Of a stretch of 64,000 nt of DNA, positions 53,670-62,834 are shown one piece after another. A program made the translations under genes and the position numbers. The stretch comes from Geobacteraceae bacterium (lineage in GTDB: Bacteria; Desulfobacterota; Desulfuromonadia; Geobacterales; Pseudopelobacteraceae): contig JADKKR010000008.1 of NCBI GenBank assembly GCA_016720395.1, forward strand, positions 248,001 through 312,000, given 5' to 3'. The notes beneath the pieces were generated by a model. The model did not search any database. It was not told the origin of the DNA and saw only the letters and a list, made by a program, of their open reading frames with translations. Positions within the stretch are counted from its first letter, which is position 1; each line of letters starts with the position of its first letter.

Positions 53670-54591
53670 ACGTCCAAAGTTGTCCGGAGAGGGGTTTTCC
53701 GGCCGCCTGGGATATTTTTTCTCCCGGGCTCTGGCGAATATCCGCCAGAATGTCTTTGTGAATGTCGTGACCATCGGTACGATTACGCTGGCGCTCCTGA
53801 TTGCCTCACTGTTTCTGCTGGTGTTTGTCAACCTTGAAAATGCTGCTGAAACCTGGAGCGAACGGGTTCAGGTAACGGTGTATTTCGACCATGAACTGAC
53901 ACAGCAGGAACAGACAGCGTTTCGCGGCAGGATCGGTGCTCTTCCCGGCACTGCCCGAGTCGGCTACGTCTCCCGCGACGAAGCACTCAAACGTTTCAAG
54001 GCCCGTTTGCGCGGTCAGGAAACACTCCTGGAGGGTGTGCGCTCCGAGGTGCTTCCACCGTCTCTTGAGATCACGCTTAAGCAGAGCCATCGTGAGACCC
54101 GCGAGGTCGAGGCATATGTAGCCGGCCTCAAGCGTATTGAAGGGGTAACGGAGGTGCAGTACGGTGAAGAGTGGGTGCGCAGGTTCAATACGTTTCTTAA
54201 TTTCATGCGTCTGCTGGGTGCCCTGCTGGGCGGGTTCCTGGTGGTTGCCGTGCTGTTTATCGTCTCAAATACGATCAAGCTGACCATCTACGCCCGCCGC
54301 GACGAGCTGGAGGTCATGTCGCTGGTCGGTGCTACCCGTTTCTTCATCAAGGCGCCTTTCCTGATCGAAGGGATCATGCAGGGAGGGGCCGGGGCTCTGC
54401 TCGCCATGGGTCTGCTGCTGGGTCTTTACGAGGGATTCCTGCACAATGCCGGCAGCTTTCTGACATTCAACCCGACGACCGCTGGTTTGGCGTTTCTGCC
54501 TGTTGAATATGTCTGCGGTATTATCATAGCAGGTATCTTTCTCGGATTTATCGGCAGCCTCTCCTCGCTGAAACGATTCATAACCGTCTGA
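53620..54591 (+). CDS. ftsX: Cell-division membrane protein FtsX
   Basis: 323 residues with four membrane helices (about 45-67, 195-220, 240-270, 295-320) and a periplasmic loop (about 70-190, VTVYFDHELTQQEQ...). The starts are adjacent TTG codons with AGGGAGAG upstream. Partner of FtsE. Confidence 0.92.
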   Translation: MLNRWKKKQTAAIKPNKRPKLSGEGFSGRLGYFFSRALANIRQNVFVNVVTIGTITLALLIASLFLLVFVNLENAAETWSERVQVTVYFDHELTQQEQTAFRGRIGALPGTARVGYVSRDEALKRFKARLRGQETLLEGVRSEVLPPSLEITLKQSHRETREVEAYVAGLKRIEGVTEVQYGEEWVRRFNTFLNFMRLLGALLGGFLVVAVLFIVSNTIKLTIYARRDELEVMSLVGATRFFIKAPFLIEGIMQGGAGALLAMGLLLGLYEGFLHNAGSFLTFNPTTAGLAFLPVEYVCGIIIAGIFLGFIGSLSSLKRFITV

Positions 54592-54594
54592 GGG

Positions 54595-55776
54595 ATGATG
54601 CGGCTGACCTTCATACTGCTGCTCCTGCTGTCTGCGGGTATCGCCCGTGGAGAAAATCCCCGGGATGAACTCAAAGGGGTCAAGCAGGAGATACGGGCCA
54701 AAAAACAGCTTATATCCAAAACCCGCAAGGTAGAGGCGGTTGTTTCCACCGAATTGCAGGAGATCAACCGGAACCTGGTTCAGAAAGAGTCTGACCTCGG
54801 TCGTCTCGACCGCGATCTCAAGGGTGTCGAGTCAAGCCTTGGCAGGACGGGACGTGAAATTGTCCGCGTAACGGACGAGGCGAACCGAAAGAAACAGGAG
54901 ATCGAACGCCGTCTGGCATCACTCTATAAGGCCGGTGAACTGGGTGCGGTCCGTATGTTTTTCTCGGCGGAATCCTTTCCCCAGATGGCGGAAAATATCC
55001 GCTACATGCGCTCCATTCTGGACAATGACAAAAAGATCTTTGCCGAGTATGATCAAAAGATTGTAGAACTGCATAAACTCAAGGTGGACCTTGAACGTGA
55101 CGCAGTAAAAAAGTCCCGGATAAAAGAAGGCATAGCAGTCAAGAAGCTGGAAATCGAGCAGGAAAAAAGCAAAAAGGCGGCCTATCTGGTAAAGGTCAGA
55201 CAGGACCGTACAAGCTACGAGAGGTCGCTCAAAGAACTTCAAGCCAATGCGGCCCGCCTGCAAACCATGATGGAGCGGCTTGAGGCGCTCAGCCGCAGAA
55301 AACTTTCATCCCGTCACGAGAAGCCGGGCAGCAGGCTCAAGCCGCTGGCAGAACTCCCCCCGGTTCCGGACCGTGGATTTGCATCGCAAAAAGGACGCAT
55401 GTCCCTGCCGGTGCGGGGTGAGATCATCGAGACCTACGGCAAACACAAGCACCCTGACTTCAACTCCTACACCTTCAGCAAGGGGTTGTCGATCTCCGCC
55501 GGGGTCGGTAGTGACATCAAGTCCATCTACGACGGTAGTGTGATCTTTGCCGATTATTTTAAAGGGTTTGGCAATATGATCATCATCGATCACGGTGGCG
55601 GTTATTTCAGCCTGTATGCCCACGCGTCAAAAATTCTGAAGAAAGTCGGTGCTGAAGTAGCCCGCAACGAAACAGTGGCAACCGTCGGTGATGCTGATTC
55701 GACGAAAGGTCCGCTGCTGTATTTTGAAATCAGGCATCAGGGCAAGCCGGTGGACCCGGCCGGCTGGGTGCGGTAA
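54595..55776 (+). CDS. envC: EnvC-like murein hydrolase activator (degenerate LytM domain)
   Basis: 393 residues. Signal peptide (1-19), long coiled coil (about 25-240) and a C-terminal M23/LytM fold (about 270-393). The metal ligands of active LytM peptidases are missing: the HxxxD site is replaced by KGLSISAG, and HxH is reduced to YAHAS. This fits an EnvC-type activator that works with FtsEX, not a peptidase. ATGs at 54595 and 54598 are both possible. Confidence 0.88.
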   Translation: MMRLTFILLLLLSAGIARGENPRDELKGVKQEIRAKKQLISKTRKVEAVVSTELQEINRNLVQKESDLGRLDRDLKGVESSLGRTGREIVRVTDEANRKKQEIERRLASLYKAGELGAVRMFFSAESFPQMAENIRYMRSILDNDKKIFAEYDQKIVELHKLKVDLERDAVKKSRIKEGIAVKKLEIEQEKSKKAAYLVKVRQDRTSYERSLKELQANAARLQTMMERLEALSRRKLSSRHEKPGSRLKPLAELPPVPDRGFASQKGRMSLPVRGEIIETYGKHKHPDFNSYTFSKGLSISAGVGSDIKSIYDGSVIFADYFKGFGNMIIIDHGGGYFSLYAHASKILKKVGAEVARNETVATVGDADSTKGPLLYFEIRHQGKPVDPAGWVR

Positions 55777-55830
55777 ACGCGTCACTATATCACCTGTTCT
55801 ATAGAGATCAAAATCAACCGGAGGCTTGAG

Positions 55831-57210
55831 ATGGCAACACCAGGAAACAATAAAAAGCGGGTGGCAATGGGTTTCGCAGTACTCATTTCCGTCCTGGTCA
55901 TTTTTATCGGTATCATGTCGCAGCGGCGCTGCATCGCAGAAGCTAAGGGGAGCGATTACGAATCTATCGAGCTTTTTACCGATGTCATGGCGATAGTCAA
56001 GAAGAGCTATGTGGAGGAGGTCGACACCAAAAAACTGATCTATGGTGCCATCAACGGGATGCTGGCTTCACTTGACCCGCACAGTTCCTTCATGCCTCCC
56101 GACAGCTACAAGGAAATGAAGATTGATACCAAAGGGGCCTTTGGCGGACTGGGAATAGAAATCAGTATCAAGGACGGCATCCTGACTGTCATCTCGCCCA
56201 TTGAGGATACCCCCGCTTTCAAGGCCGGCATCAAGTCCGGGGACCAGATCTTCAAAATCGATGATAAGTTCACGAAAGATCTTAATATCAACGATGCGGT
56301 CAAGCGCATGCGCGGTCAAAAGGGTACCAAGGTAATTCTGACAATCATGCGCGAAGGTTTCGACAAGCCGCAGGAATTCCCGTTGGTGCGTGATATCATT
56401 CAGGTAAAGAGTGTCCGTTCCCGGCTGATGGAGGACGGGTATGCGTATATCCGGATTGCCCAGTTTCAGGAGAAGACTGACGAAGATCTGGTCAGGTTCC
56501 TGAAAAGCCTCAAAGAGGAGAACAAGGGCGAACTCAAGGGTCTGATCCTCGATATGCGCAACGATCCCGGCGGCCTGCTCGATCAGGCGGTCAGGGTGGC
56601 AGAGCATTTCGTCGAAGAAGGCAAGATGATCGTGTATACGGAAGGCCGCGAGAAGGATTCCAAGATGCAGTTTACTGCGAGGAAAGGCACTAAAGAGCCG
56701 AACTACCCGATTGTGGTGCTGATAAACGGCGGCAGTGCCAGCGCGTCGGAAATCGTGGCCGGAGCATTGCAGGATCACAAACGTGCAATAGTTATGGGCA
56801 CCCAGAGTTTCGGGAAGGGATCGGTGCAAACCATTATTCCGTTGTCGGATGAGTCCGGACTGCGCCTTACAACGGCTCGCTACTATACCCCCAAAGGTCG
56901 TTCAATCCAGGCTAAAGGCATTACTCCGGACATTATCGTCGAGCGGCTTGAGCTGCCAAAAGAGCCGGCCGGAAAAAAAGACAGCATGCACCTGAGAGAG
57001 AAGGACCTGGAAAATCACTTTGAGGGCGAAGACAAGAACGCGCCGAAGGATGCAAAGAAAGAAGACAAGAAGGATGAGAAGAAGGATGAGAAGAAGGACA
57101 AGGATCCTGGCTTGAAGCCGGAAGATGCCCTCAAGAGCGATTACCAGGTCATGCGTGCGCTCGACCTGCTTAAAGGTTGGGAAATATTGAAAAAAATGGG
57201 CGACAAGTAA
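55831..57210 (+). CDS. ctpA: S41-family C-terminal processing peptidase
   Basis: 459 residues. Membrane anchor (about 12-30), PDZ domain (about 95-180) and S41 catalytic domain. Ser in NGGSASASEIVAGAL and Lys in QSFGKGSVQ form the dyad. The C-terminal tail is very rich in Lys/Asp/Glu (about 395-430). It probably trims or degrades periplasmic proteins. Follows envC. Confidence 0.93.
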   Translation: MATPGNNKKRVAMGFAVLISVLVIFIGIMSQRRCIAEAKGSDYESIELFTDVMAIVKKSYVEEVDTKKLIYGAINGMLASLDPHSSFMPPDSYKEMKIDTKGAFGGLGIEISIKDGILTVISPIEDTPAFKAGIKSGDQIFKIDDKFTKDLNINDAVKRMRGQKGTKVILTIMREGFDKPQEFPLVRDIIQVKSVRSRLMEDGYAYIRIAQFQEKTDEDLVRFLKSLKEENKGELKGLILDMRNDPGGLLDQAVRVAEHFVEEGKMIVYTEGREKDSKMQFTARKGTKEPNYPIVVLINGGSASASEIVAGALQDHKRAIVMGTQSFGKGSVQTIIPLSDESGLRLTTARYYTPKGRSIQAKGITPDIIVERLELPKEPAGKKDSMHLREKDLENHFEGEDKNAPKDAKKEDKKDEKKDEKKDKDPGLKPEDALKSDYQVMRALDLLKGWEILKKMGDK

Positions 57211-57217
57211 CCTGTAG

Positions 57218-58189
57218 GTGAAAAAGACCAACGACAACAGAAGCTCCAAAAAGCCGGGCGGCAGCCGTTATGCCGCCCTGGCTGTTGCAGCTGTTATCAT
57301 CCTTGCCGTGGGTGCCTATCTGCTGAACACAGCCTCCATCGAGTCGCCGCCATCTTTACCCCGGACGATTCAGCAGGTACCCGTTCCCCCGTCCCAGCCC
57401 CAACCTCAAATCCCTGTTGTAAAAAACTATTCCGCATCCAAAAAGGATACGTCGCCGCTGCACACGTACCCGGAAACTCCCCACGTGCAGGAGAAAACGC
57501 CTTCGGATTCAAGGCCGTCGGGCCGCGCGGGCCGTCTGGCCATTATCATAGATGATATGGGTAGCAGTATGCAGGAGGCCAGATCCCTGGCCGGTATCGG
57601 TGTCCCTCTGACCTTTTCCGTCATTCCCGGCCTGCGCAGCTACAGAGAGGTAGCAGCCTTCGCTGCTGCCAACGGTATAGAGACCATGATTCACATCCCC
57701 ATGCAGTCAAAGGGCTGGCCCGAGCGTCGTCTCGAGAACAACGGCCTGCTGGTTTCCATGGAAGATGCCGCTATCAGCGAGCGCATTGAAGAGTTCATGC
57801 GCAGCATGCCCAGGGCGGCCGGTATCAACAATCACATGGGATCTGAATTTACCGAGCATGAGGACAAGATGCGGGCCGTGCTGACGGTGCTGAAGGGAAG
57901 GGGGTTGTACTTCGTTGACAGCGTGACGACTCCGGAATCGGTAGGGATGCGGCTCGCACGGGAACTTGATCTCAGGTCCGGCCGGCGCAGTGTGTTCCTG
58001 GACAACGAGCAGGATGGAACGTACATCCGGGGGCAGTTGAATCAGGCGGTGCGGCTTGCAAAAAAAACAGGCGGTGTAATCGCCATCTGCCACCCGCATC
58101 CCGCTACGATACGTACACTTGAGTCTGCTCTGCCGGACCTGGCACGGCAGGGCATCACGCTGGTTCCGGCCTCACAGTTGGTGAGGTAG
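57218..58189 (+). CDS. Divergent polysaccharide deacetylase family protein (YibQ-like)
   Basis: 323 residues from GTG 57218. Membrane anchor (about 17-34), Pro-rich linker, then a deacetylase-like barrel: IIIDDMG, IPMQSKGWPE, GINNHMGSEFT, FVDSVTTPES and ICHPHPATI. The family lies beside envC/ctpA in many genomes; the substrate is unproven. Confidence 0.88.
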   Translation: MKKTNDNRSSKKPGGSRYAALAVAAVIILAVGAYLLNTASIESPPSLPRTIQQVPVPPSQPQPQIPVVKNYSASKKDTSPLHTYPETPHVQEKTPSDSRPSGRAGRLAIIIDDMGSSMQEARSLAGIGVPLTFSVIPGLRSYREVAAFAAANGIETMIHIPMQSKGWPERRLENNGLLVSMEDAAISERIEEFMRSMPRAAGINNHMGSEFTEHEDKMRAVLTVLKGRGLYFVDSVTTPESVGMRLARELDLRSGRRSVFLDNEQDGTYIRGQLNQAVRLAKKTGGVIAICHPHPATIRTLESALPDLARQGITLVPASQLVR

Positions 58190-58197
58190 CTTACCCT

Positions 58198-59595
58198 CTA
58201 CGCTTGTGCGACAGCCGCCCCGATCTGTATCTGCATCTTCTGCAGGGAGCGGTAGCGGTCCTCATGCAGCACCGCAACGGGGTCGCTCGGGTCCACCGGG
58301 TGAACTGCCAGCCAGGAGTCACTACGGAGTCTGCCCTGATAACCGGCCAGAGACTCATTGAGCAGCAGGTACAGCCTGCTGTTGTTTCCATCCAGTATGC
58401 CTTCTGAAAAACCGGTTAAATCGACATCCTTTTGGAATATCTGCTCTCCGGTAGGACTGAATTGCCGATAGTCCAGCACCGTCTGGCTGTCAGAGGTCTT
58501 TGGCGACAGCAGGGAGATGGTTTTACCGGCCTTATCCGCCATCAGCATGCGTGCCGCGTCAAATGCCTGGGAATTGCTGGTCATTCCATACAGGGCAGTA
58601 CAGAGCATCTCGGTAAAACAGGAGTCATGCAGAAAGCCCCGTGCGGTCCGGTCGGAGGTCTCGTAATAGAACCCCCTTCCGTCGGGCTGCTCTTCCAGAA
58701 GAGTTCCACAGATCAGGCAACGGTCCGCCAGTCCTTCAAGTCTCGCAAGATACGACTCCTTCCGCTTTCCTTCCTTCTCAGCCAGCCAGGTGAAGTAGAG
58801 GCAGGCCCGTGACTCGGGTGTTGCATCATAGCTTCTCAGCAGGTCACGGCTGATTTCTGCAAACTGGCCGTGCACATCGGTTCCCCGGGCATGGGTCAGG
58901 ATCGGATAAATCCTGCCGTCCGGGTTGGTGTTGAGGCTCTCCACTTTGGGGCTCTTGGAGATATAGGTGTCCAGGCAGCGGTAGCCGCGGTTTGCTGCAA
59001 AAGCACGCAGAAGGGTTTTCAGGTCCTTGAAGACACCATCGAATTTGATGCGTTCATCGATCAGGCAGGGAATCAGTGCCAGGGACTTCTTGTCGATGCC
59101 GCGCTGCTCGAAGAGTGAAAAGATATTGCGGCAATTGTCGAGGCTGGGCATGTCCTTTACCGGTATCAGGACCCGGTCGGCTGCGTAGAGGGCGTTCTGG
59201 GTCAGAATATTAAGGTCAGGGCGTGTGTCGATGATAACGATGCCCGACAGCCCTGATTCTGCCAGCATGCGCGTCAGAGTCATCGGGCCTTTGAACCGTT
59301 CGTGAATGTCTCCCAGTTCCGTCGAAGATGGAATAAACCCGACTCCGTACTGCCCCAGTTGGACGACGTCTCCGGCAGGCACGTCCATCAGCATGTCATG
59401 GACATCACCCTTCTGCTTTTGTCCTTTGAGTGCAAACATCCGGTCTATGGTAAAGTGGTTGTCGAAGGAGAATATGGTGACCGGCAGGTCTTCGCGCATG
59501 GCTTTCAGGTAGATTGCCAGGTTGGTGGCCAGGGTGGTTTTACCGACCCCCCCTTTTTCTGAGGATATGGTGATGATATAGGGATAGGACTGCAT
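58198..59595 (-). CDS. ParA-like ATPase with long C-terminal extension
   Basis: 465 residues from ATG 59595 (an earlier start adds 34 residues without homology). The N-terminal half (to about 260) is ParA/MinD-like: deviant Walker A SSEKGGVGKTT at about 11, switch VIIDTRPDLN. The C-terminal 200 residues hold a Cys pattern (CLICGTLL...SCFTEMLC) and no recognised domain. There is no parB or plasmid gene nearby, so it is an orphan on this chromosome. Confidence 0.8.
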   Translation of the reverse strand: MQSYPYIITISSEKGGVGKTTLATNLAIYLKAMREDLPVTIFSFDNHFTIDRMFALKGQKQKGDVHDMLMDVPAGDVVQLGQYGVGFIPSSTELGDIHERFKGPMTLTRMLAESGLSGIVIIDTRPDLNILTQNALYAADRVLIPVKDMPSLDNCRNIFSLFEQRGIDKKSLALIPCLIDERIKFDGVFKDLKTLLRAFAANRGYRCLDTYISKSPKVESLNTNPDGRIYPILTHARGTDVHGQFAEISRDLLRSYDATPESRACLYFTWLAEKEGKRKESYLARLEGLADRCLICGTLLEEQPDGRGFYYETSDRTARGFLHDSCFTEMLCTALYGMTSNSQAFDAARMLMADKAGKTISLLSPKTSDSQTVLDYRQFSPTGEQIFQKDVDLTGFSEGILDGNNSRLYLLLNESLAGYQGRLRSDSWLAVHPVDPSDPVAVLHEDRYRSLQKMQIQIGAAVAQA

Positions 59596-59834
59596 CAGAT
59601 ATGACCACCGTCGTTGGATAATTGAGGCGTTTTGACACCGCCGCTGGCGATAGTAGTCAATTTGATGCAGATGGTCAACGTTTTGCTGTAGATTCACCTC
59701 GGAGATGCGGGAGCTGCAGTGACGGTGAAACTGGGCTGAACCGGTACCGGTGAAATTGACATTGACGTTACAGCCATTAGAATATACTTGTAATACCCGC
59801 TGCCTGACGAGGCGTGCTTAAGGAAAATCAAATC

Positions 59835-61037
59835 ATGACATCTCCCCGTATTACCTCTAAGCGCCGCCGGGTACAGGCTGTGCTGATTGCTTCCGCTCTG
59901 CTGCTCCCTTTTCTGAGTATTGGCGGGAACCCGTTCCTGCGGATGGATATCAGCATGCGGACCCTTTTCATGGCCGGAGTTCCGGTCAGGGTCGACCAGT
60001 TTTACCTCGTGCTGCTGGCAACATTGTTCGTGGTGGTGTTTTTTCTCCTCCTTACCGTCATACTTGGACGGGTATGGTGCGGCTGGCTCTGTCCCCAGAC
60101 TGTGTTCAATGACCTGGCTGAACTGATCGGCGAACGTTTCCGTAAGCGGGTCTCTCCACCCGTTTCGCGACTGATCGAGCATGCCTCAGCCCTGTCTGTA
60201 TCGGCCGTAATCTCCTTCAACATGCTCTGCTGGTTTATGTCCCCCGCCAGTGTTGCAGCCGCTCTCGTGGACTTTTCCTCAAATCCGCTGCTGATGGCAT
60301 CGTTCCTGACGGTATCTCTGTTCGGATATCTCAACCTGCTACTTGTCAAACGTAGTTTTTGTCACAGTTACTGCCCGTATGGGAGGTTCCAGGCTGCCCT
60401 GACCGATGAGGGGACACTGAATCTCGCTTTTCTCGAGGAGTCCCGTGAGCGCTGTCTGCGGTGCAACGCCTGTGTGCGATGCTGCCCGATGGAGATCGAT
60501 ATCAGGGAGGGATTCCAGATCGAATGCATCAATTGCGGGCGATGCATTGATGCCTGTCGTGGTGTAATGGAGCGGCGACTGGACGGTCCCGGCTTGATCG
60601 ATTACCGTTTCGGGACAAGAAAGGGGACTCGTTTCAAGCCGGGGAGCAAGACCGTACTGCTTGGTGTCGTGACACTGGTTCTCGGCGTAGGGCTGGCCTG
60701 GGGACTGGCCGGCAGAAATCAGACCGCATTTGCCCTGCAACGTATTGCCACTGCCGAACCGCAAACGATGCCGGATGGATTCCAGGCACAGCCGTGGCGC
60801 GCAATCATCGGCAATCGTTCAGAGTCTCCGGTCACATATTCTCTCCGTACCGAAGCGCCCCAGGTTGGCGTGATCAGTCTGCTGGGACCGGTTTCGAATA
60901 TCATGGTTGCGCCCAATGAGAGCCGTGAGATTACCTTCCTGATCCGCCACAAACACATAGGAGGAACTCCCCGGACAGTAGTGCTGCAGCTTTTTGAGGG
61001 AGACCGGCTGGCTGCTTCAGTCAAGGTCAGGCTCTGA
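59835..61037 (+). CDS. CcoG/RdxA-like membrane polyferredoxin
   Basis: 400 residues from ATG 59835 (TTAAGGA upstream). Membrane helices at about 13-28, 55-78, 112-135, 150-170, and near 280-298. Cys motifs are VWCGWLCP, CHSYCPYG, CLRCNACVRCCP and CINCGRCIDAC. An Ig-like FixG tail (about 320-400) follows. CcoG proteins reduce copper for cbb3 oxidase assembly; no ccoNOP genes adjoin this one, so its partner is uncertain. Confidence 0.82.
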   Translation: MTSPRITSKRRRVQAVLIASALLLPFLSIGGNPFLRMDISMRTLFMAGVPVRVDQFYLVLLATLFVVVFFLLLTVILGRVWCGWLCPQTVFNDLAELIGERFRKRVSPPVSRLIEHASALSVSAVISFNMLCWFMSPASVAAALVDFSSNPLLMASFLTVSLFGYLNLLLVKRSFCHSYCPYGRFQAALTDEGTLNLAFLEESRERCLRCNACVRCCPMEIDIREGFQIECINCGRCIDACRGVMERRLDGPGLIDYRFGTRKGTRFKPGSKTVLLGVVTLVLGVGLAWGLAGRNQTAFALQRIATAEPQTMPDGFQAQPWRAIIGNRSESPVTYSLRTEAPQVGVISLLGPVSNIMVAPNESREITFLIRHKHIGGTPRTVVLQLFEGDRLAASVKVRL

Positions 61038-61136
61038 GATGGCTGAACAGGCTGTTTTCCGGCAGTTTTGCCTTGCCTGCCGGCATCTTCGGTGGTAGGT
61101 TAACAGCTATTTGCATCGCTAGGGAGGATGTTTTTT

Positions 61137-62323
61137 GTGAGTGTATTCCGATATCTTACAGCCGGTGAATCCCACGGTCCGCAACTGACTGCCATTATCG
61201 AAGGACTTCCGGCAGGCCTTACCATTATTGTCGACGGCATCAACCGTGACCTCGGCCGCAGGCAGCAGGGGTACGGTCGTGGCGGAAGGATGAAAATCGA
61301 GACGGATACCGTGGAAATTCTGTCCGGTGTCCGCTGGGGAAGACGCTTGGCTCACCATTGACCCTGGTGGTGAAAAACCGCGATTGGGAAAACTGGAGCG
61401 GTAAGATGTCGCCGCTGCCGGAAGACCGTGACCCGTCGATTGCTGTCACACGTCCCCGACCCGGTCATGCTGACCTGACCGGTGCACTGAAATATGACCA
61501 TGCAGATGTCCGCAATGTACTCGAGCGATCCAGTGCCCGGGAAACCGCTGTGCGCGTTGCCGTCGGTGCCGTTGCCAGACAGGTGCTGGCCGAGTTCGGT
61601 ATCCGTGTCGGTGGTTATGTATCCGGAATCGGAGGGGTTTCAGTGCCAATCCCCTTGCAGCCGCTTGATGATCTCTGGCTGGCGGCCGCCGGATCGGAGC
61701 TGTTCTGTTGCGATCTCTCGTTTGACGAACCGATGAAGAAGGCCATAGATGCCGCCAAGTTGTCCGGCGATACCCTCGGAGGGGTAATTGAGGTGCAGGT
61801 GACCGGCTGCCCGCCGGGTCTTGGGAGTTATACCCATTGGGACCGCAAGCTGGATGCCCGCCTGGCCATGGCGCTGATGAGCATTCAGGCGATAAAGGGC
61901 GTGGAAGTGGGTATGGGATTCGGGGTTGCCGGGCTCCCCGGGTCCCGGGTGCATGATGAGATCTTTCATGATGCAGCACGGATGAAAGACGGGGCGGTGA
62001 CTGCCTATTTCAGGCAGACCAATAATGCCGGCGGAATTGAAGGCGGGATGACCAACGGTGAGCCGATCACGGTTCGTGCTGCCATGAAGCCTATTCCGAC
62101 CCTGTACAGGCCGTTGCGATCAGTGGACATGAGTACACATGAGCCGTTCGAGGCTGCTGTGGAACGTTCCGATACCTGCGCCGTTCCTGCAGCTCTGGTG
62201 GTTGGTGAGGCTGTCGTGGCCATCGAGATTTTAACCGCTTTCCTTGAAAAATTCGGCGGAGATTCTCTCATCGAGATCAGGCGTAACTTCCTCGGCTATT
62301 GCCAACAGATTCGCCATGCTTGA
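61137..62323 (+). pseudogene. aroC: Chorismate synthase, interrupted by a one-base frameshift
   Basis: The product should convert EPSP to chorismate. Reading frame 1 (GTG 61137, FRYLTAGESHGPQL) runs well until GVRWG at about 61339, then shifts to GCT CAC CAT TGA. The other frame continues with T-L-V-V-K-N-R-D-W-E-N-W at 61358. Adding one G to the four-G run 61336-61339 restores GVRWGKTLGSPLTLVV. The rest (GHADLTGALKYDHADVRNV; NNAGGIEGGMTNGE) is intact. It may be a real mutation or a base-calling error in the homopolymer; the aroCKB operon otherwise looks functional. Confidence 0.85.
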
Positions 62324-62834
62324 TCGTCCTCTGCTCCTGACCGGATTCATGGGGAGCGGCAAGAGCAGTGTCGGGCGGGTTCTCGCGCAACGGCTCGGCT
62401 GCCCGTTCGTGGACCTTGATTCCGAAATCGTTTCTACTGCCGGTCGCTCGATCAATGATCTCTTTGCACAGGATGGTGAGCAGGCTTTTCGCAGCCTGGA
62501 AAGCGCATGCCTGAAAATGGTGCTTGGCGGAGGGAGAACGGTAGTTGCCACGGGTGGCGGGGTCGTGATTTCAGATGAGAATCGCTGCAGCATGCGCAGT
62601 CAGGGGGTTGTCGTTAATCTGGTCGTGTCGTTGCCTCAGGTTCTCGAAAGGCTTCACGGGGCCTCCGACCGGCCGCTGTTTGCAGGAGGCAATGCACCAA
62701 ACAGCGTGAAATTGCTGATGGATGCCCGCGAACAATTTTATGCGGATGCTGATATTAGAATTGACACGGATGGAAAATCCGTGGAAGATGTGGCGGCAGA
62801 AATCCTGAGGTTTGTGGAGGAATTACACGCGTGA
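62316..62834 (+). CDS. aroK: Shikimate kinase
   Basis: 172 residues from ATG 62316, overlapping aroC by eight bases. Walker A GFMGSGKSS near residue 8, shikimate-binding DLDSEI and ATGGGVV are present, followed by the lid Arg in SDRPLF. Overlaps aroB by four bases. Confidence 0.94.
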   Translation: MLDRPLLLTGFMGSGKSSVGRVLAQRLGCPFVDLDSEIVSTAGRSINDLFAQDGEQAFRSLESACLKMVLGGGRTVVATGGGVVISDENRCSMRSQGVVVNLVVSLPQVLERLHGASDRPLFAGGNAPNSVKLLMDAREQFYADADIRIDTDGKSVEDVAAEILRFVEELHA

